Shown in pieces: positions 8,684-18,130 of a stretch of 47,417 nt of DNA; the first letter of the stretch is position 1, and each line of letters opens with the position of its first letter. The notes under the pieces are model-generated. The model saw only the letters and a program-made list of their open reading frames with translations. It searched no databases and had not been told where the DNA came from. The stretch is from assembly GCF_049274025.1 (NCBI RefSeq), contig NZ_JBASRV010000039.1. One strand, 5' to 3'. The position numbers and the translations under genes were made by a program. The DNA is from Miniphocaeibacter sp012841535. GTDB taxonomy: Bacteria; Bacillota; Clostridia; Tissierellales; Peptoniphilaceae.

Positions 8684-9117
8684 AAATTTTCTTCTATTAA
8701 TTTATTAAGGGACTTTTCAAAAGAAAGGTCATCATTTTTAGTTCTTTTTTTAGTTTTACTATTAAAAATATTGTTTTTCCTATTTAATTTATTAACATGT
8801 CTAGTAAATAAAAGGAAATCTATATTATTGTTATTGATTAAGTTACCATTAAAACCAATGACCTTTGCTTTTTTACTTAAAGCTATTGAAGCAAGTCCAA
8901 TGTCGTTAGTAATAAGAATATCTTCATTGGATATATTGTTTAAAATATATATATCGGCCGCATCGGATTCTTGTGAAACAGTTACTACTTTACCATATCC
9001 TATATTTAGTTCATGGTTATAATCCTTAACAATAATGGTCTCAATATTCTTTTCCTTTGCGATTTTAACTGTATTTTTTATTACTGGGCAACTATCGCCG
9101 TCTATAAATATAATCAT
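8665..9117 (-). CDS. yqxD: UPF0178 (YaiI/YqxD, DUF188) family protein
   Basis: A 150-residue protein opening with IFIDGDSCPV, the acidic motif of the UPF0178 family (normally DADACPV), with later VSQESDAADIYI and LITNDIGLA carrying further conserved acidic residues. The fold is related to PIN-like nucleases and the three-acid pattern suggests metal-dependent phosphoryl chemistry, but the molecular role is not established. The C-terminal 40 residues are Lys/Asn-rich. Its ATG overlaps the murF stop codon by 4 bp (ATGA), so translation is coupled. It is the last gene of ddl-murF-yqxD. Confidence 0.85.
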   Translation of the reverse strand: MIIFIDGDSCPVIKNTVKIAKEKNIETIIVKDYNHELNIGYGKVVTVSQESDAADIYILNNISNEDILITNDIGLASIALSKKAKVIGFNGNLINNNNIDFLLFTRHVNKLNRKNNIFNSKTKKRTKNDDLSFEKSLNKLIEENLNRNTI

Positions 9118-10493
9118 AATTTAGAATATTCTTTTAAGGCCTCTACAATATATTCTAGACGCATTCCTCTTGAAGCCTTTACCATTACAAGGGTGTTAGG
9201 AACTATATACTTAGTAATATTCTTTATTAATTCATCCCTACTATCAAAGTGAAGGGTATGATCTTCTGGAAAATTATCCTTAGCTTTTTTGTATATATTA
9301 TAGGCTAAATCTCCAACGGTAAATAGGAAATCTATTTTGTCTGGATTTATTTCATCACCGATTCTTTCATGTATTAAAACTTCATTTTCCCCTAGTTCTA
9401 ACATATCTCCAATTATGGCGATTTTTCTATCGTAATTTTTTAAGGTGTAGACTATATCTAAACAAGAGTCCAAACTTTGTGGATTTGATTTATAACTATC
9501 GTTTAAAATATCAAAGTCAGGCATATGAATTAATTCATTTCGCATTCCTGTTAAATTAATATCCTTTAGTCCCTTTGCTATAGTAGAATAATCAAGTCCA
9601 AAGAATTCCGATATTATAATAGAAACACCACCATTATATACTTGATGATTTCCCAGTAGAGGAATCGTATATAGATGATCTTCTAAAGAAAAAGTCACTC
9701 CAGAACCATCATAACTTAAGGGTTCTATTACATAATCATTGTCTTGGTTAAGACCATAGGTAAAGGTTCTTTCCGGTAAAATAAATTCTTTTACAATTTC
9801 CTTTAATGTAGTATCGTCACCATTATAAAAGAAGATACCATCGTCTTTTAAACCTTCTAATATTTCTAATTTAGCCCTAGCAATATTTTCCCTGGTTTTT
9901 AATTTTAATAAATGGGAATCCCCAATGTTTGTAATTAAGGCTATGTCAGGTTTACAAATATCGGTTAAAAAAGAGATTTCTCCAAAATCCTCTGTACCAA
10001 GTTCGAGTACTGCTACTTCAACATCCTTATCTAAATCTAAAATGGTTTTAGGTAGCCCTATTTCGTTATTGTAGTTTTTTTGAGTTTTTTGTACCTTAAA
10101 TTTTTCCTTTAGAATACTTGATAAAATATCCTTTGTAGTTGTTTTTCCGTTAGAGCCTGTAATAGCAATAACTTCACAGTCTAAAGACAATCTGTAATTT
10201 TTAGCCAAGTCTATCATGGCTTCATATGTGTCATCTACTAATATAACTGGAATATCATTATTTGATAAAAATCTTTTTTTCTCCCAAAGTATGGCCGACG
10301 CACCTTTTTCAATAGCAGAAAGAGCATATTCATGACCATCAAAATTTTCCCCAACTAAGGGTATAAATAAATTACCTTTTTCCACTGTACGTGAATCAGT
10401 TGAAATTCCCTTAATAGAAATTTCATTATGGGATAAATTATATATTTTTCCAGAACACATATTTGCTATTTCAATAAGATTTTTTTCTATCAT
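9114..10493 (-). CDS. murF: UDP-MurNAc-tripeptide:D-Ala-D-Ala ligase
   Basis: A 459-residue cytoplasmic Mur ligase adding the D-Ala-D-Ala dipeptide to UDP-MurNAc-tripeptide. The N-terminal uridine-binding domain has STDSR (residues about 30-34). The ATP-binding loop is TGSNGKTTT (about 112-120), followed by KNYNNEIGLP and the NIGDSHLL segment. The C-terminal domain has DSYKSNPQS, MurF's version of DxYxxNP. Length is typical. It starts 3 bp after ddl, whose product is its substrate, and overlaps the next gene by 4 bp. Confidence 0.95.
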   Translation of the reverse strand: MIEKNLIEIANMCSGKIYNLSHNEISIKGISTDSRTVEKGNLFIPLVGENFDGHEYALSAIEKGASAILWEKKRFLSNNDIPVILVDDTYEAMIDLAKNYRLSLDCEVIAITGSNGKTTTKDILSSILKEKFKVQKTQKNYNNEIGLPKTILDLDKDVEVAVLELGTEDFGEISFLTDICKPDIALITNIGDSHLLKLKTRENIARAKLEILEGLKDDGIFFYNGDDTTLKEIVKEFILPERTFTYGLNQDNDYVIEPLSYDGSGVTFSLEDHLYTIPLLGNHQVYNGGVSIIISEFFGLDYSTIAKGLKDINLTGMRNELIHMPDFDILNDSYKSNPQSLDSCLDIVYTLKNYDRKIAIIGDMLELGENEVLIHERIGDEINPDKIDFLFTVGDLAYNIYKKAKDNFPEDHTLHFDSRDELIKNITKYIVPNTLVMVKASRGMRLEYIVEALKEYSKL

Positions 10494-10496
10494 AGT

Positions 10497-11573
10497 TTAT
10501 ATTTCCTTAACTAAAGTTTTGTTTTTTTCGTATCTTTTAATAGCGTAAACTATTAATCTATCAAGTAGGTCTGAAAATTCAGAATTATCTGTAACCTTCC
10601 ATAACATAGTTGTCATAGAGTGGTTAGTCATGCCAGGAGAGGTGTTTATTTCATTTACTAGCATTTTTCTGTCACTATCCCTTAAAAATATATCTACTCT
10701 TGCAAGACCTGAGCAATTACATGTAGTATATACTTTTTTTGCTAGATTTTGAACAAATTCTGTTTCCCCATCCTCTAGTTCAAAAGGTACTATATGAATA
10801 GTATTATCATCAAAATACTTACCTTCATAATTATAGAACTCCTGTTGAACTCTAGAAATCCCTGGTAATGAAGCTATAGGCTCTTCATTTCCAATAACGG
10901 AAACCTGTAATTCATCTCCAAAAACAGCTTCCTCTAACAGGATTTTATTGTCATATTTAAAAGCGGTTTCTATTGCAGAATAAATATTCGCCTTTTCTTT
11001 AACACAAGTTACACCAATAGAAGAACCGGCGTTACAAGGTTTTACATAAATAGGAAGACCTAGGTATTCTACAATAGAGTTTATTTTCTCATTATCATTT
11101 TCATCATAATATTCTTTTACCAATAAGCGATATTTTGCTTGTGGAATATTATTCTCTTCAAATAGTTGATTAGTTATGGCCTTATCCATACATAGGGCTG
11201 AAGAAAGAACTCCATTTCCTACATAAGGTACATTTAACATTTCTAAAAATCCCTGTAGCACACCATCTTCTCCGTATGTTCCATGAATAATTGGAAATAT
11301 TACATTATCTTCATTTTCTCTATAACAGTTAATTAAAAAGTTGCTGATTGAACTTGCCAAAGAATGGTTGGTTTCAACAATTAAATCCTTATAATTCTCT
11401 ATTTTTTTATTGCATTTACCATAAGGAATCCATTTTCCTTCTTTGTCAACATAAACAGGGTAAACATTATATTTATTTCTGTCTAAACTGTTAATTACAT
11501 TGGTAGCACTTAATAGTGAAACTTCATGCTCTACACTGACGCCACCATAAATAACATAAATATTTTTTAGCAT
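10497..11573 (-). CDS. ddl: D-alanine--D-alanine ligase
   Basis: A 358-residue ATP-grasp enzyme joining two D-alanines. Visible motifs are IYGGVSVEHEVSL near the N-terminus, GTYGEDGVLQGFLEM (the ligase signature), KPCNAGSSIGV with the conserved Ser, and NEINTSPGMTNHSM at the C-terminus. The omega-loop region EFYNYEGKYF keeps the tyrosine pattern of true D-Ala:D-Ala ligases and lacks the His-containing pattern of VanA-type D-Ala:D-Lac ligases, so no vancomycin-resistance activity is indicated. It is the first gene of the ddl-murF-yqxD operon and shares a 200-bp divergent control region with glgP. Confidence 0.95.
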   Translation of the reverse strand: MLKNIYVIYGGVSVEHEVSLLSATNVINSLDRNKYNVYPVYVDKEGKWIPYGKCNKKIENYKDLIVETNHSLASSISNFLINCYRENEDNVIFPIIHGTYGEDGVLQGFLEMLNVPYVGNGVLSSALCMDKAITNQLFEENNIPQAKYRLLVKEYYDENDNEKINSIVEYLGLPIYVKPCNAGSSIGVTCVKEKANIYSAIETAFKYDNKILLEEAVFGDELQVSVIGNEEPIASLPGISRVQQEFYNYEGKYFDDNTIHIVPFELEDGETEFVQNLAKKVYTTCNCSGLARVDIFLRDSDRKMLVNEINTSPGMTNHSMTTMLWKVTDNSEFSDLLDRLIVYAIKRYEKNKTLVKEI

Positions 11574-11620
11574 TTACAAATCTCCAATCTTAGAATATGT
11601 TAATAATACTATAACATTAT

Positions 11621-11665
11621 ACTATTTTCAAATTAAGTGTATAATATTGCACTATTTTTAAATTA
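11621..11665. repeat. Two 15-bp direct repeats between ddl and glgP
   Basis: ACTATTTTCAAATTA (11621-11635) and ACTATTTTTAAATTA (11651-11665) differ at one base and begin 30 bp apart, close to three helical turns. A TATAAT for ddl (minus strand, 11616-11621) abuts the first copy. They may be binding sites for a shared regulator, though AT-rich sequence makes chance similarity possible. Confidence 0.4.
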
Positions 11666-11687
11666 GTTATATCATAATAGTGTTTTA

Positions 11688-11716
11688 TTAGACAAAAAAA
11701 GAATAATGTTTATAAT
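11688..11716 (+). promoter_or_regulatory. Promoter of the glycogen phosphorylase gene
   Basis: TTAGAC at 11688-11693 and a perfect TATAAT at 11711-11716 are 17 bp apart, about 58 bp before the glgP ATG. Confidence 0.65.
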
Positions 11717-11773
11717 ATAACTAATAAACTATTAAAATATATAAATATATAAAAAGGAACTAGGAGATTTAAT

Positions 11774-14134
11774 ATGGAAAAAGATAGAATAGTAGAACAA
11801 ATTAAGGACATAGTTTTATATAAAACTGGGAAAGGCATAGATGAAATTAGTCCTCAAGCAAAATATGAAGCATCGGCTATAATGGTTATGGACGACATAA
11901 AGGAAGATTGGGCCAAAACAACTAAAAAAAATAAAGAAAGAAGAAATGCTTATTATTTTTCAGCAGAATTTTTAATAGGTAGATCTTTTGGAAATAATAT
12001 TTTAAACTATGGTTTAAATAACGAAGCTGAAGAAATAGCAGATGAATTGGGAATTTCACTTTCTGCTTTAGAGGAAATTGAAGAAGATCCAGCTCTTGGA
12101 AACGGAGGCTTAGGAAGACTTGCCGCTTGTTTTATGGAATCAGCAGCTACTGAAGATTTGCCATTACAAGGTTACGGAGTAAGATATTCTCAAGGGCTTT
12201 TTAAGCAATATTTTAAACAGGGTTTTCAAATGGAAGAAGGCGACGATTGGACTGCTTTAGGAGATCCTTGGTCATTAAGAAAACAAGCAGATACTAAAAT
12301 AGTTAACTTTAAAGACCAAAAGGTTCTTGCTGTACCTTACGATACCCCTATGATAGGATATAGAAATAAAAATATTAACACCTTAAGATTATGGCAAGCA
12401 GAAGCTATTGACGGATTTGATTTTTCTAAATTCAACAATTCTCTTTATGACGATAGTATGTCTAGTAAAAATAGGGCAGAGGATATTACAAGGGTACTTT
12501 ATCCAAATGATAGTCAAAAAGCAGGAAAAATCTTAAGATTAAAACAACAATACTTTTTCGTATCTGCATCAATACAGGATATTGTAAGTAAATATAAACA
12601 ACATTTTCCACTGGACATTAAGTTTAAAAACTTTAGTAAGTATCATATATTTCAATTAAATGATACTCATCCAGTTATGGCAATTCCAGAATTAATGAGA
12701 CTTTTATTAGATGAAAACTTCCTGTCATGGGATGAGGCTTGGAAAATCACAAAAAAAGTTTTTGCATTTACAAACCATACTATTTTACAAGAGGCTATGG
12801 AAAAATGGAGTGTAGATATTGTTGAAACTGTAAATCCAAGATGTTTTGAAATTATAAAAGAAATAGATAGAAGATTTATAGCAGAATTAAAAGAAGCTAA
12901 ATACACTAAGGAAAAAATAGAGGAAATGAGAATAGTATCTGATGGAACTGTGAAAATGGCTAATTTAGCTATTCATACATCAATAAAAGTAAATGGTGTT
13001 GCAGAACTTCATACTGAAATCTTAAAAAAAGATACTTTAAAAGATTGGTATAAACTATATCCAAGTAAGTTTTTAAATAAAACAAATGGAATTACTCCAA
13101 GAAGATGGTTAGTTTATAGTAATAGGGAATTATCTAAATACATTACGGAATTATTAGGTAGTGATAATTGGATATTGGATTTATCTAAACTTAAGGAACT
13201 TGAAAAATATTTAGATGATGAAACAGTTTTAAAAAGATTAAATGAAATTAAGTATAACAATAAGGTAAGACTTGCAAAATATATTAAAGAAAATGAAGGA
13301 GTAGATATTGACCCTAATTCAATATTTGATATTCAAGTAAAAAGACTACATGAATACAAAAGACAATTATTAAATGCCCTTCATATTGTTTATTTATATA
13401 ATAAGATTAAAAAGAATCCTGAAATTGATTTAGTTCCAAGAACCTTTATTTTTGGAGGTAAGGCTGCTCCAGGATACTTTAGAGCTAAGTCCATAATTAA
13501 ATTTATAAATGAAATTGCTAAATTAGTTAACAATGATCCTGTTGTTTCTAAGAAAATAAAAGTAGTATTTGTTGAAAACTTCAGGGTTTCCTATGGTGAA
13601 AAAATATATCCAGCAGCAGATGTATCAGAACAAATATCAACAGCAGGAAAAGAAGCTTCCGGTACTGGAAATATGAAATTTATGTTAAATGGTGCATTAA
13701 CCTTAGGAACTTATGATGGTGCAAATATTGAAATTTTCAAAGAAGCAGGAGAGGATGCAAACTTTGTATTTGGTGCAAAGGTTGAAGAATTAAAAGCAAT
13801 TGAAGATAGTTACGACCCTGAAAAACTATATTTAAATGATGAAGTAATTAAAGAAACTGTAGATATTCTAAAATCAGATAAAATAAATGACAATGGTTCA
13901 TATATGTTCTTAGAGATTTACAATAGCTTAATTGCAAATAAAAATGAAAGACCAGATGCTTATTTTGTATTAAAGGACTTCCATTCCTATATAGAAGCAC
14001 ATGAAAAAATTGATAAGGAATATAGGGATAGTTTATCATGGGCTAGAAAATCATTAAAGAATATTGCAAATGCAGGAAAGTTCTCTTCCGATAGAACAAT
14101 TAGAGAATATGCTAATGAAATTTGGGATATTTAA
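11774..14134 (+). CDS. glgP: Glycogen/alpha-glucan phosphorylase
   Basis: A 786-residue GT35 enzyme releasing glucose-1-phosphate from alpha-1,4-glucans by phosphorolysis with pyridoxal phosphate. Typical segments are YFSAEFLIGR, EDPALGNGGLGRLAACF (residues about 103-119), LNDTHPVMAIPELMR, NGITPRRW, VKRLHEYKRQLLN, and the PLP-lysine region EASGTGNMKFMLNGAL followed by TYDGANIEI. Length is slightly below the 800-840 residues of many bacterial homologues. No glycogen-synthesis genes (glgA, glgB, glgC, glgD) are near, so it acts alone here on glycogen or imported maltodextrin. It ends at a strong terminator. Confidence 0.96.
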   Translation: MEKDRIVEQIKDIVLYKTGKGIDEISPQAKYEASAIMVMDDIKEDWAKTTKKNKERRNAYYFSAEFLIGRSFGNNILNYGLNNEAEEIADELGISLSALEEIEEDPALGNGGLGRLAACFMESAATEDLPLQGYGVRYSQGLFKQYFKQGFQMEEGDDWTALGDPWSLRKQADTKIVNFKDQKVLAVPYDTPMIGYRNKNINTLRLWQAEAIDGFDFSKFNNSLYDDSMSSKNRAEDITRVLYPNDSQKAGKILRLKQQYFFVSASIQDIVSKYKQHFPLDIKFKNFSKYHIFQLNDTHPVMAIPELMRLLLDENFLSWDEAWKITKKVFAFTNHTILQEAMEKWSVDIVETVNPRCFEIIKEIDRRFIAELKEAKYTKEKIEEMRIVSDGTVKMANLAIHTSIKVNGVAELHTEILKKDTLKDWYKLYPSKFLNKTNGITPRRWLVYSNRELSKYITELLGSDNWILDLSKLKELEKYLDDETVLKRLNEIKYNNKVRLAKYIKENEGVDIDPNSIFDIQVKRLHEYKRQLLNALHIVYLYNKIKKNPEIDLVPRTFIFGGKAAPGYFRAKSIIKFINEIAKLVNNDPVVSKKIKVVFVENFRVSYGEKIYPAADVSEQISTAGKEASGTGNMKFMLNGALTLGTYDGANIEIFKEAGEDANFVFGAKVEELKAIEDSYDPEKLYLNDEVIKETVDILKSDKINDNGSYMFLEIYNSLIANKNERPDAYFVLKDFHSYIEAHEKIDKEYRDSLSWARKSLKNIANAGKFSSDRTIREYANEIWDI

Positions 14135-14136
14135 AT

Positions 14137-14172
14137 AAAAAATAATCTTTGTGGAAACACAAAGATTATTTT
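14137..14172. terminator. Bidirectional terminator between glgP and the CmpB-family gene
   Basis: A perfect 16-bp stem (14137-14152 with 14157-14172) closed by a GAAA loop, with A and T runs on either side. It covers the stop codon of the convergent minus-strand gene. Confidence 0.9.
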
Positions 14173-15008
14173 TTTAAATTTTTTAATTTATTTTTTAAAA
14201 GATTAAAGGATTTATTTTTTTCCAAAGGCTTTAAATTAGGAAAGGCTTCAATAAATCTTTTATGTATAAAATTTAATTTGATTTTATTTCTTTTAGAAAT
14301 CATTTCAAGTACATTATTACTTTTAACTTTTATTGTATTTTTAATATAGGCTGTTTTATTTCCTAGATTATTTTTAATACTCTCTCCTTTAAATTCTAGA
14401 CTTTCTACAAAATCTTCTCCTTTATTTTCAAGATCTTCTAGAAAACCATCTCTAACAATAGTAAGTTGGTCTAAGTTTAAAGTTGTATTTGTTAATTCCT
14501 TAATATCCAATACTGCAATAACTGTTAAAATTAAATCTGTTACAAACAAGGTTAAGGAGATAACAAAAATTATTACTACCGATATTTTTGGAATAGCACT
14601 ATAAATTGTTTCTACTACAGGATTTATAAACTCTATAACTAAAATAGCCAAAACTCCAAATAAAATCAGATTTTTTAAGCAGATTCGCCCATTTAAATTA
14701 AATCTATGGCTACTATAGTCCCATAGTGAAAGTTTGAAGATTTTTTCTAGCAAATAGCTTGTAATATACTCAATAATTCCAGAAAAAACAACACTTAATG
14801 AAAATAAAAGTAAAATATCGTTTTTGTATTTTGACAGGAATACAATTATTAAAACAGCAGCAAATCCATAAATAGGACAATAGGGACCAATTAAAAAGCC
14901 TCTATTAATGACTTTTTTTTCCCCTAGTGAGCAATAAACACTTTCTACAATCCAACCAAGAAAGCTATAGGTTATAAAAATTAAAAATAGATTTGAAAAA
15001 TTTTCCAT
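14166..15008 (-). CDS. CmpB-type (PF06541) multi-spanning membrane protein
   Basis: A 280-residue protein with about five hydrophobic segments in residues 1-165 and a charged cytoplasmic tail. The start, with FLGWIVESVYCSL followed by NRGFLIGPYCPIYG, is characteristic of the family annotated as putative type IV ABC-transporter membrane component (CmpB). The SLWDYS segment is also family-typical. No ATPase partner gene is adjacent, and the transporter label for the family is itself tentative. The tail from about residue 180 is Lys/Asn/Glu-rich and probably helical. The function is unknown. It is divergent from the corA-like gene. Confidence 0.75.
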   Translation of the reverse strand: MENFSNLFLIFITYSFLGWIVESVYCSLGEKKVINRGFLIGPYCPIYGFAAVLIIVFLSKYKNDILLLFSLSVVFSGIIEYITSYLLEKIFKLSLWDYSSHRFNLNGRICLKNLILFGVLAILVIEFINPVVETIYSAIPKISVVIIFVISLTLFVTDLILTVIAVLDIKELTNTTLNLDQLTIVRDGFLEDLENKGEDFVESLEFKGESIKNNLGNKTAYIKNTIKVKSNNVLEMISKRNKIKLNFIHKRFIEAFPNLKPLEKNKSFNLLKNKLKNLKK

Positions 15009-15116
15009 ATAAACTCCTATATGTTAAGAATACTTATATTTTAGCATAAAGATAGGTATTAATCATTAAAATCTATTATAATATAAAGTATGAATTATAA
15101 GATATAGGAGCTAGAT

Positions 15117-16106
15117 GTGAATAAAAACTCTTTAAGTGGTTGCATAGAAGTGTTGACTGTAAAAGATAAGGTTGAATTGGAGATTTTTAAGGGAATAGAT
15201 GAACTTTATATAGACAGAGAAAATCTTTCTTGGATAAATTTACAAGGAGGAGATTTTCAAAAAAACATTGAGGTTTTAAATGAAAAATTAAATATCCATC
15301 CATTAATATTAGAGGATATTTTTGAAAAGACTCAAAGAACAAAAATTGAAAAATACGACGATTTAATTTTTATGGTCCTGCATTTACTTGAATTAGATGA
15401 AAAAAACGAAAATTTAATAGTATATGATGATCTGTATTTATTTATAAAGGATAAGCTAGTAATTACTATAGCCAGGGAGAATAATCAATTATTTTCTAAG
15501 TTAAATAAAAAACTTTTAACAGGCAATAAGGATAATCTTAATTCAGCAAATAAACTTTTATTTTCTATAATATATGAAATAGTAGATAATTATTATAATG
15601 TATTTGAGGAAATAGAAAACAAAATAGATGAATTAGACTTAGAACTTATAAAAAATAATGATTATGATATAATAGATGAGTTATATTTATTAAGAAGAAA
15701 TATGATTTATATGATTAAATACATTACCCCTTTTAAAAATTTAGTTAAATATATGTATGATATTAGTGAAGAAAAAGAAGGGGGACAAACTAAATATTAC
15801 TATAGGGATATTAATGACAGTATAGATGATGTTATTGAAAGTATTGAAGTATATAAGGAATTAGCATCTAATATGATAGATATAGTAAACAATATGGTTA
15901 GCGATAAAACCAACGACATTACAAAAATACTTACAATTTGGTCAACAATATTTTTACCTACAACGTTTTTATCCGGTGTATTTGGAATGAATTTTAGATA
16001 TATGAAGGGATTGGAATGGGAATACGCCTATCCGATTTTCTGGTTGATTTCTTTAGTATTAATGGTTATAATGATTATTTACTTTAAAAAGAAAAAATGG
16101 TTTTAA
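15117..16106 (+). CDS. corA: CorA-family magnesium/metal ion transporter
   Basis: A 329-residue member of the CorA family of pentameric Mg2+ channels. The N-terminal two-thirds is a cytoplasmic alpha/beta domain with HPLILEDIFEKTQRTKIEKY, typical of the family, and a long acidic helix. The first membrane helix ends in the signature GMN (FGMNF), followed by an acidic/aromatic loop and the second helix; the C-terminus KKKKWF is basic and cytoplasmic. The start is GTG at 15117, set by TAGGAG 6 bp upstream; the ATG two bases earlier is out of frame and closes at once. Mg2+ is likely, but Co2+ or Ni2+ cannot be excluded. Confidence 0.92.
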   Translation: MNKNSLSGCIEVLTVKDKVELEIFKGIDELYIDRENLSWINLQGGDFQKNIEVLNEKLNIHPLILEDIFEKTQRTKIEKYDDLIFMVLHLLELDEKNENLIVYDDLYLFIKDKLVITIARENNQLFSKLNKKLLTGNKDNLNSANKLLFSIIYEIVDNYYNVFEEIENKIDELDLELIKNNDYDIIDELYLLRRNMIYMIKYITPFKNLVKYMYDISEEKEGGQTKYYYRDINDSIDDVIESIEVYKELASNMIDIVNNMVSDKTNDITKILTIWSTIFLPTTFLSGVFGMNFRYMKGLEWEYAYPIFWLISLVLMVIMIIYFKKKKWF

Positions 16107-16165
16107 AATGCTTGCTTTTATAATATAAAGAATATATAATACTGTGGGTGTAAATGGAGGGAAAT

Positions 16166-17545
16166 ATGGATAATAATTATGATATAGTAATTGTCGGAGC
16201 AGGGGCAAGTGGAGTTTTTGCTTCTTATGAATTTACAAAATTAGATATAGACGCAAAAATTTTAATGATAGATATGGGAAATCCTATAGATAAAAGAATA
16301 TGCCCTATAAAGGCTGGTAAAGTTGATAAATGTATAAGTTGTGTTCCATGTAATATTATGAGTGGTTTTGGTGGAGCTGGAACTTTATCAGATGGAAAGT
16401 ATAATATAACAAATAATTTTGGAGGGGATTTACACAATTTCGTAGGAGATGAAAAAGCCATAGAGTTAATGGAATATGTTGACTCGGTTTTATGTGAATT
16501 TGATGATGGAGATTCAAAATTATTTACAACAGCGTCAAGTAATTTAAAAACCCTAGCATTACAAAATAATTTACACTTATTAGATGCAAAAGTAAGACAT
16601 TTTGGAACTGATAGAAATATAGAAATTTTAAAGAAAATATGTAAATATATAGAGCCTAAAGTAGATATGATTTGGAGAACAACTGTAGAAACTGTAAAAA
16701 GAACAGATACGGGTTTTACAATAACTACAAATAAGGGACAGGAATTTAATTGTAAGGATTTAATTCTTTCAGCAGGAAGATCCGGCTCAAAATGGATTTC
16801 AACAATTTGTGAACAAGAAAATATTAACCTACAAAGCAATAAGGTGGACATTGGAGTAAGGGTAGAAATACCAGCAGAGGTATTTAAACATATTACAGAT
16901 CAAGTATATGAAAGTAAAATTGTCTACCAAACAGAAAAATACAATGATTTAGTAAGAACTTTTTGTATGAACCCATATGGAGAAGTAGTAGCTGAAAATA
17001 CTAATGGAGTAATTACTGTTAATGGCCATGCCTATTCAGATCCTAAATTACAATCGGAAAATACGAATTTTGCACTACTTGTTTCCAATACCTTTACAGA
17101 ACCGTTTAGAGACTCTAACGAATATGGAGAATCTATAGCTAGATTGTCAAATATGTTAGGTGGAGGAGTATTACTTCAAAGATTTGGAGATTTAATAAAG
17201 GGAAGAAGGTCAGATGAAAGAAGAATGAAAAAGTGTTTCACAAGACCTACTTTAAAAGCTATGCCAGGAGATTTATCATTAGTTATACCTAAAAGACAAC
17301 TAGATGATATTATTGAAATGATCTATGCCTTAGATAAAATAGCTCCAGGAATGGCCAACGAAGACACCCTATTATATGGTGTTGAAGTTAAGTTTTATAA
17401 TTCGAAAGTTGAAGTAAATGGAAATCTTGAAACAAGTGTTAAGGGTCTGTACTGTGTTGGAGATGGCTCAGGAGTAACTCATTCATTGTCTCAGGCGTCG
17501 GCAAGTGGAGTTCATATTGCAAGAATTTTAAATGGTAAGTATTAG
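16166..17545 (+). CDS. FAD-dependent dehydrogenase, COG2509 type
   Basis: A 459-residue flavoprotein. The N-terminal dinucleotide motif IVGAGASGVFASYE and the C-terminal CVGDGSGVTHSLSQA are the two FAD-binding ends of this family. Between them sits a cysteine cluster (CPIKAGKVDKCISCVPC, residues about 46-62) followed by GFGGAGTLSDGKYN, as in the uncharacterised FAD-dependent dehydrogenases of COG2509. The four cysteines could hold an Fe-S cluster or take part in redox chemistry; this is not established. An upstream in-frame ATG (16154) lies inside the ribosome site GGAGGG, so the ATG at 16166 is the true start. It heads a likely operon with the next two genes. Confidence 0.8.
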   Translation: MDNNYDIVIVGAGASGVFASYEFTKLDIDAKILMIDMGNPIDKRICPIKAGKVDKCISCVPCNIMSGFGGAGTLSDGKYNITNNFGGDLHNFVGDEKAIELMEYVDSVLCEFDDGDSKLFTTASSNLKTLALQNNLHLLDAKVRHFGTDRNIEILKKICKYIEPKVDMIWRTTVETVKRTDTGFTITTNKGQEFNCKDLILSAGRSGSKWISTICEQENINLQSNKVDIGVRVEIPAEVFKHITDQVYESKIVYQTEKYNDLVRTFCMNPYGEVVAENTNGVITVNGHAYSDPKLQSENTNFALLVSNTFTEPFRDSNEYGESIARLSNMLGGGVLLQRFGDLIKGRRSDERRMKKCFTRPTLKAMPGDLSLVIPKRQLDDIIEMIYALDKIAPGMANEDTLLYGVEVKFYNSKVEVNGNLETSVKGLYCVGDGSGVTHSLSQASASGVHIARILNGKY

Positions 17546-17569
17546 AGAAGGCTTGTTTTAGGAGGAATT

Positions 17570-18130
17570 ATGGCAAACAGTATATTTGTAAGAAGAGAAG
17601 AAGAGAAAGTACAAATAGAAGCATTAAAAAAATCCATAAGAATTTATTTTGAAGGTAATGTAGATTATAATCAAAGATTTAATTTTATAGATTACGATAT
17701 TTCAGAAGATGAAGATATTAAAAAAATATTAGGAGCTTTTGATAATAGATATTCAGTGGATGATTTAAATAATCTTAGAAAAGATATAATGCTAACAGCG
17801 TTCAATAAGGAAAACAAATTGATTTTTGTATATGATGGATTAGGAAAATTTACAAAGGAAAGAAAAATAACCTTGGAAAATTATCCTAAGGATATAAAAG
17901 TAGGTTTTCCAATAGATTATTGGATAGAGAAAAGCGAAACAATCAATGATAGTTCTACTATAGCTTTGCCTACAGCCTTGAAAGATAGCTTAGTTGATAT
18001 AATTAGTGCTAAAAATGGCTTTATGGTTATAAGAATAATGCACAAGGAATTTAACTGGCTAGAAGAAGGAGCTATGGAAAGACTAACAAAAATTATTGAA
18101 AATTCTAAAAAAGGTACATTTATATTATAA
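17570..18130 (+). CDS. Uncharacterised protein coupled to folA
   Basis: A 186-residue soluble protein that I do not recognise. It is charged, with no signal peptide or membrane helix. It opens with SIFVRREEEKVQIEALKKS and has an acidic stretch DYDISEDEDIKK around residues 42-53; the C-terminal half (residues about 130-186) alternates hydrophobic and charged residues like a mixed alpha/beta domain. AGGAGG precedes the ATG. Its TAA stop overlaps the ATG of the dihydrofolate reductase gene (TAATG), so the two are translationally coupled. No function is assigned. Confidence 0.8.
   Translation: MANSIFVRREEEKVQIEALKKSIRIYFEGNVDYNQRFNFIDYDISEDEDIKKILGAFDNRYSVDDLNNLRKDIMLTAFNKENKLIFVYDGLGKFTKERKITLENYPKDIKVGFPIDYWIEKSETINDSSTIALPTALKDSLVDIISAKNGFMVIRIMHKEFNWLEEGAMERLTKIIENSKKGTFIL

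Noticed and set aside
10497..11573. Possible VanA-type D-Ala:D-Lac ligase
   Set aside because: The omega-loop keeps the tyrosine-containing pattern of ordinary Ddl, and no vanH or vanX gene is near.
16225..16851. 208-codon minus-strand frame opposite the FAD dehydrogenase
   Set aside because: It covers the FAD-binding and cysteine motifs of the real gene on the opposite strand.
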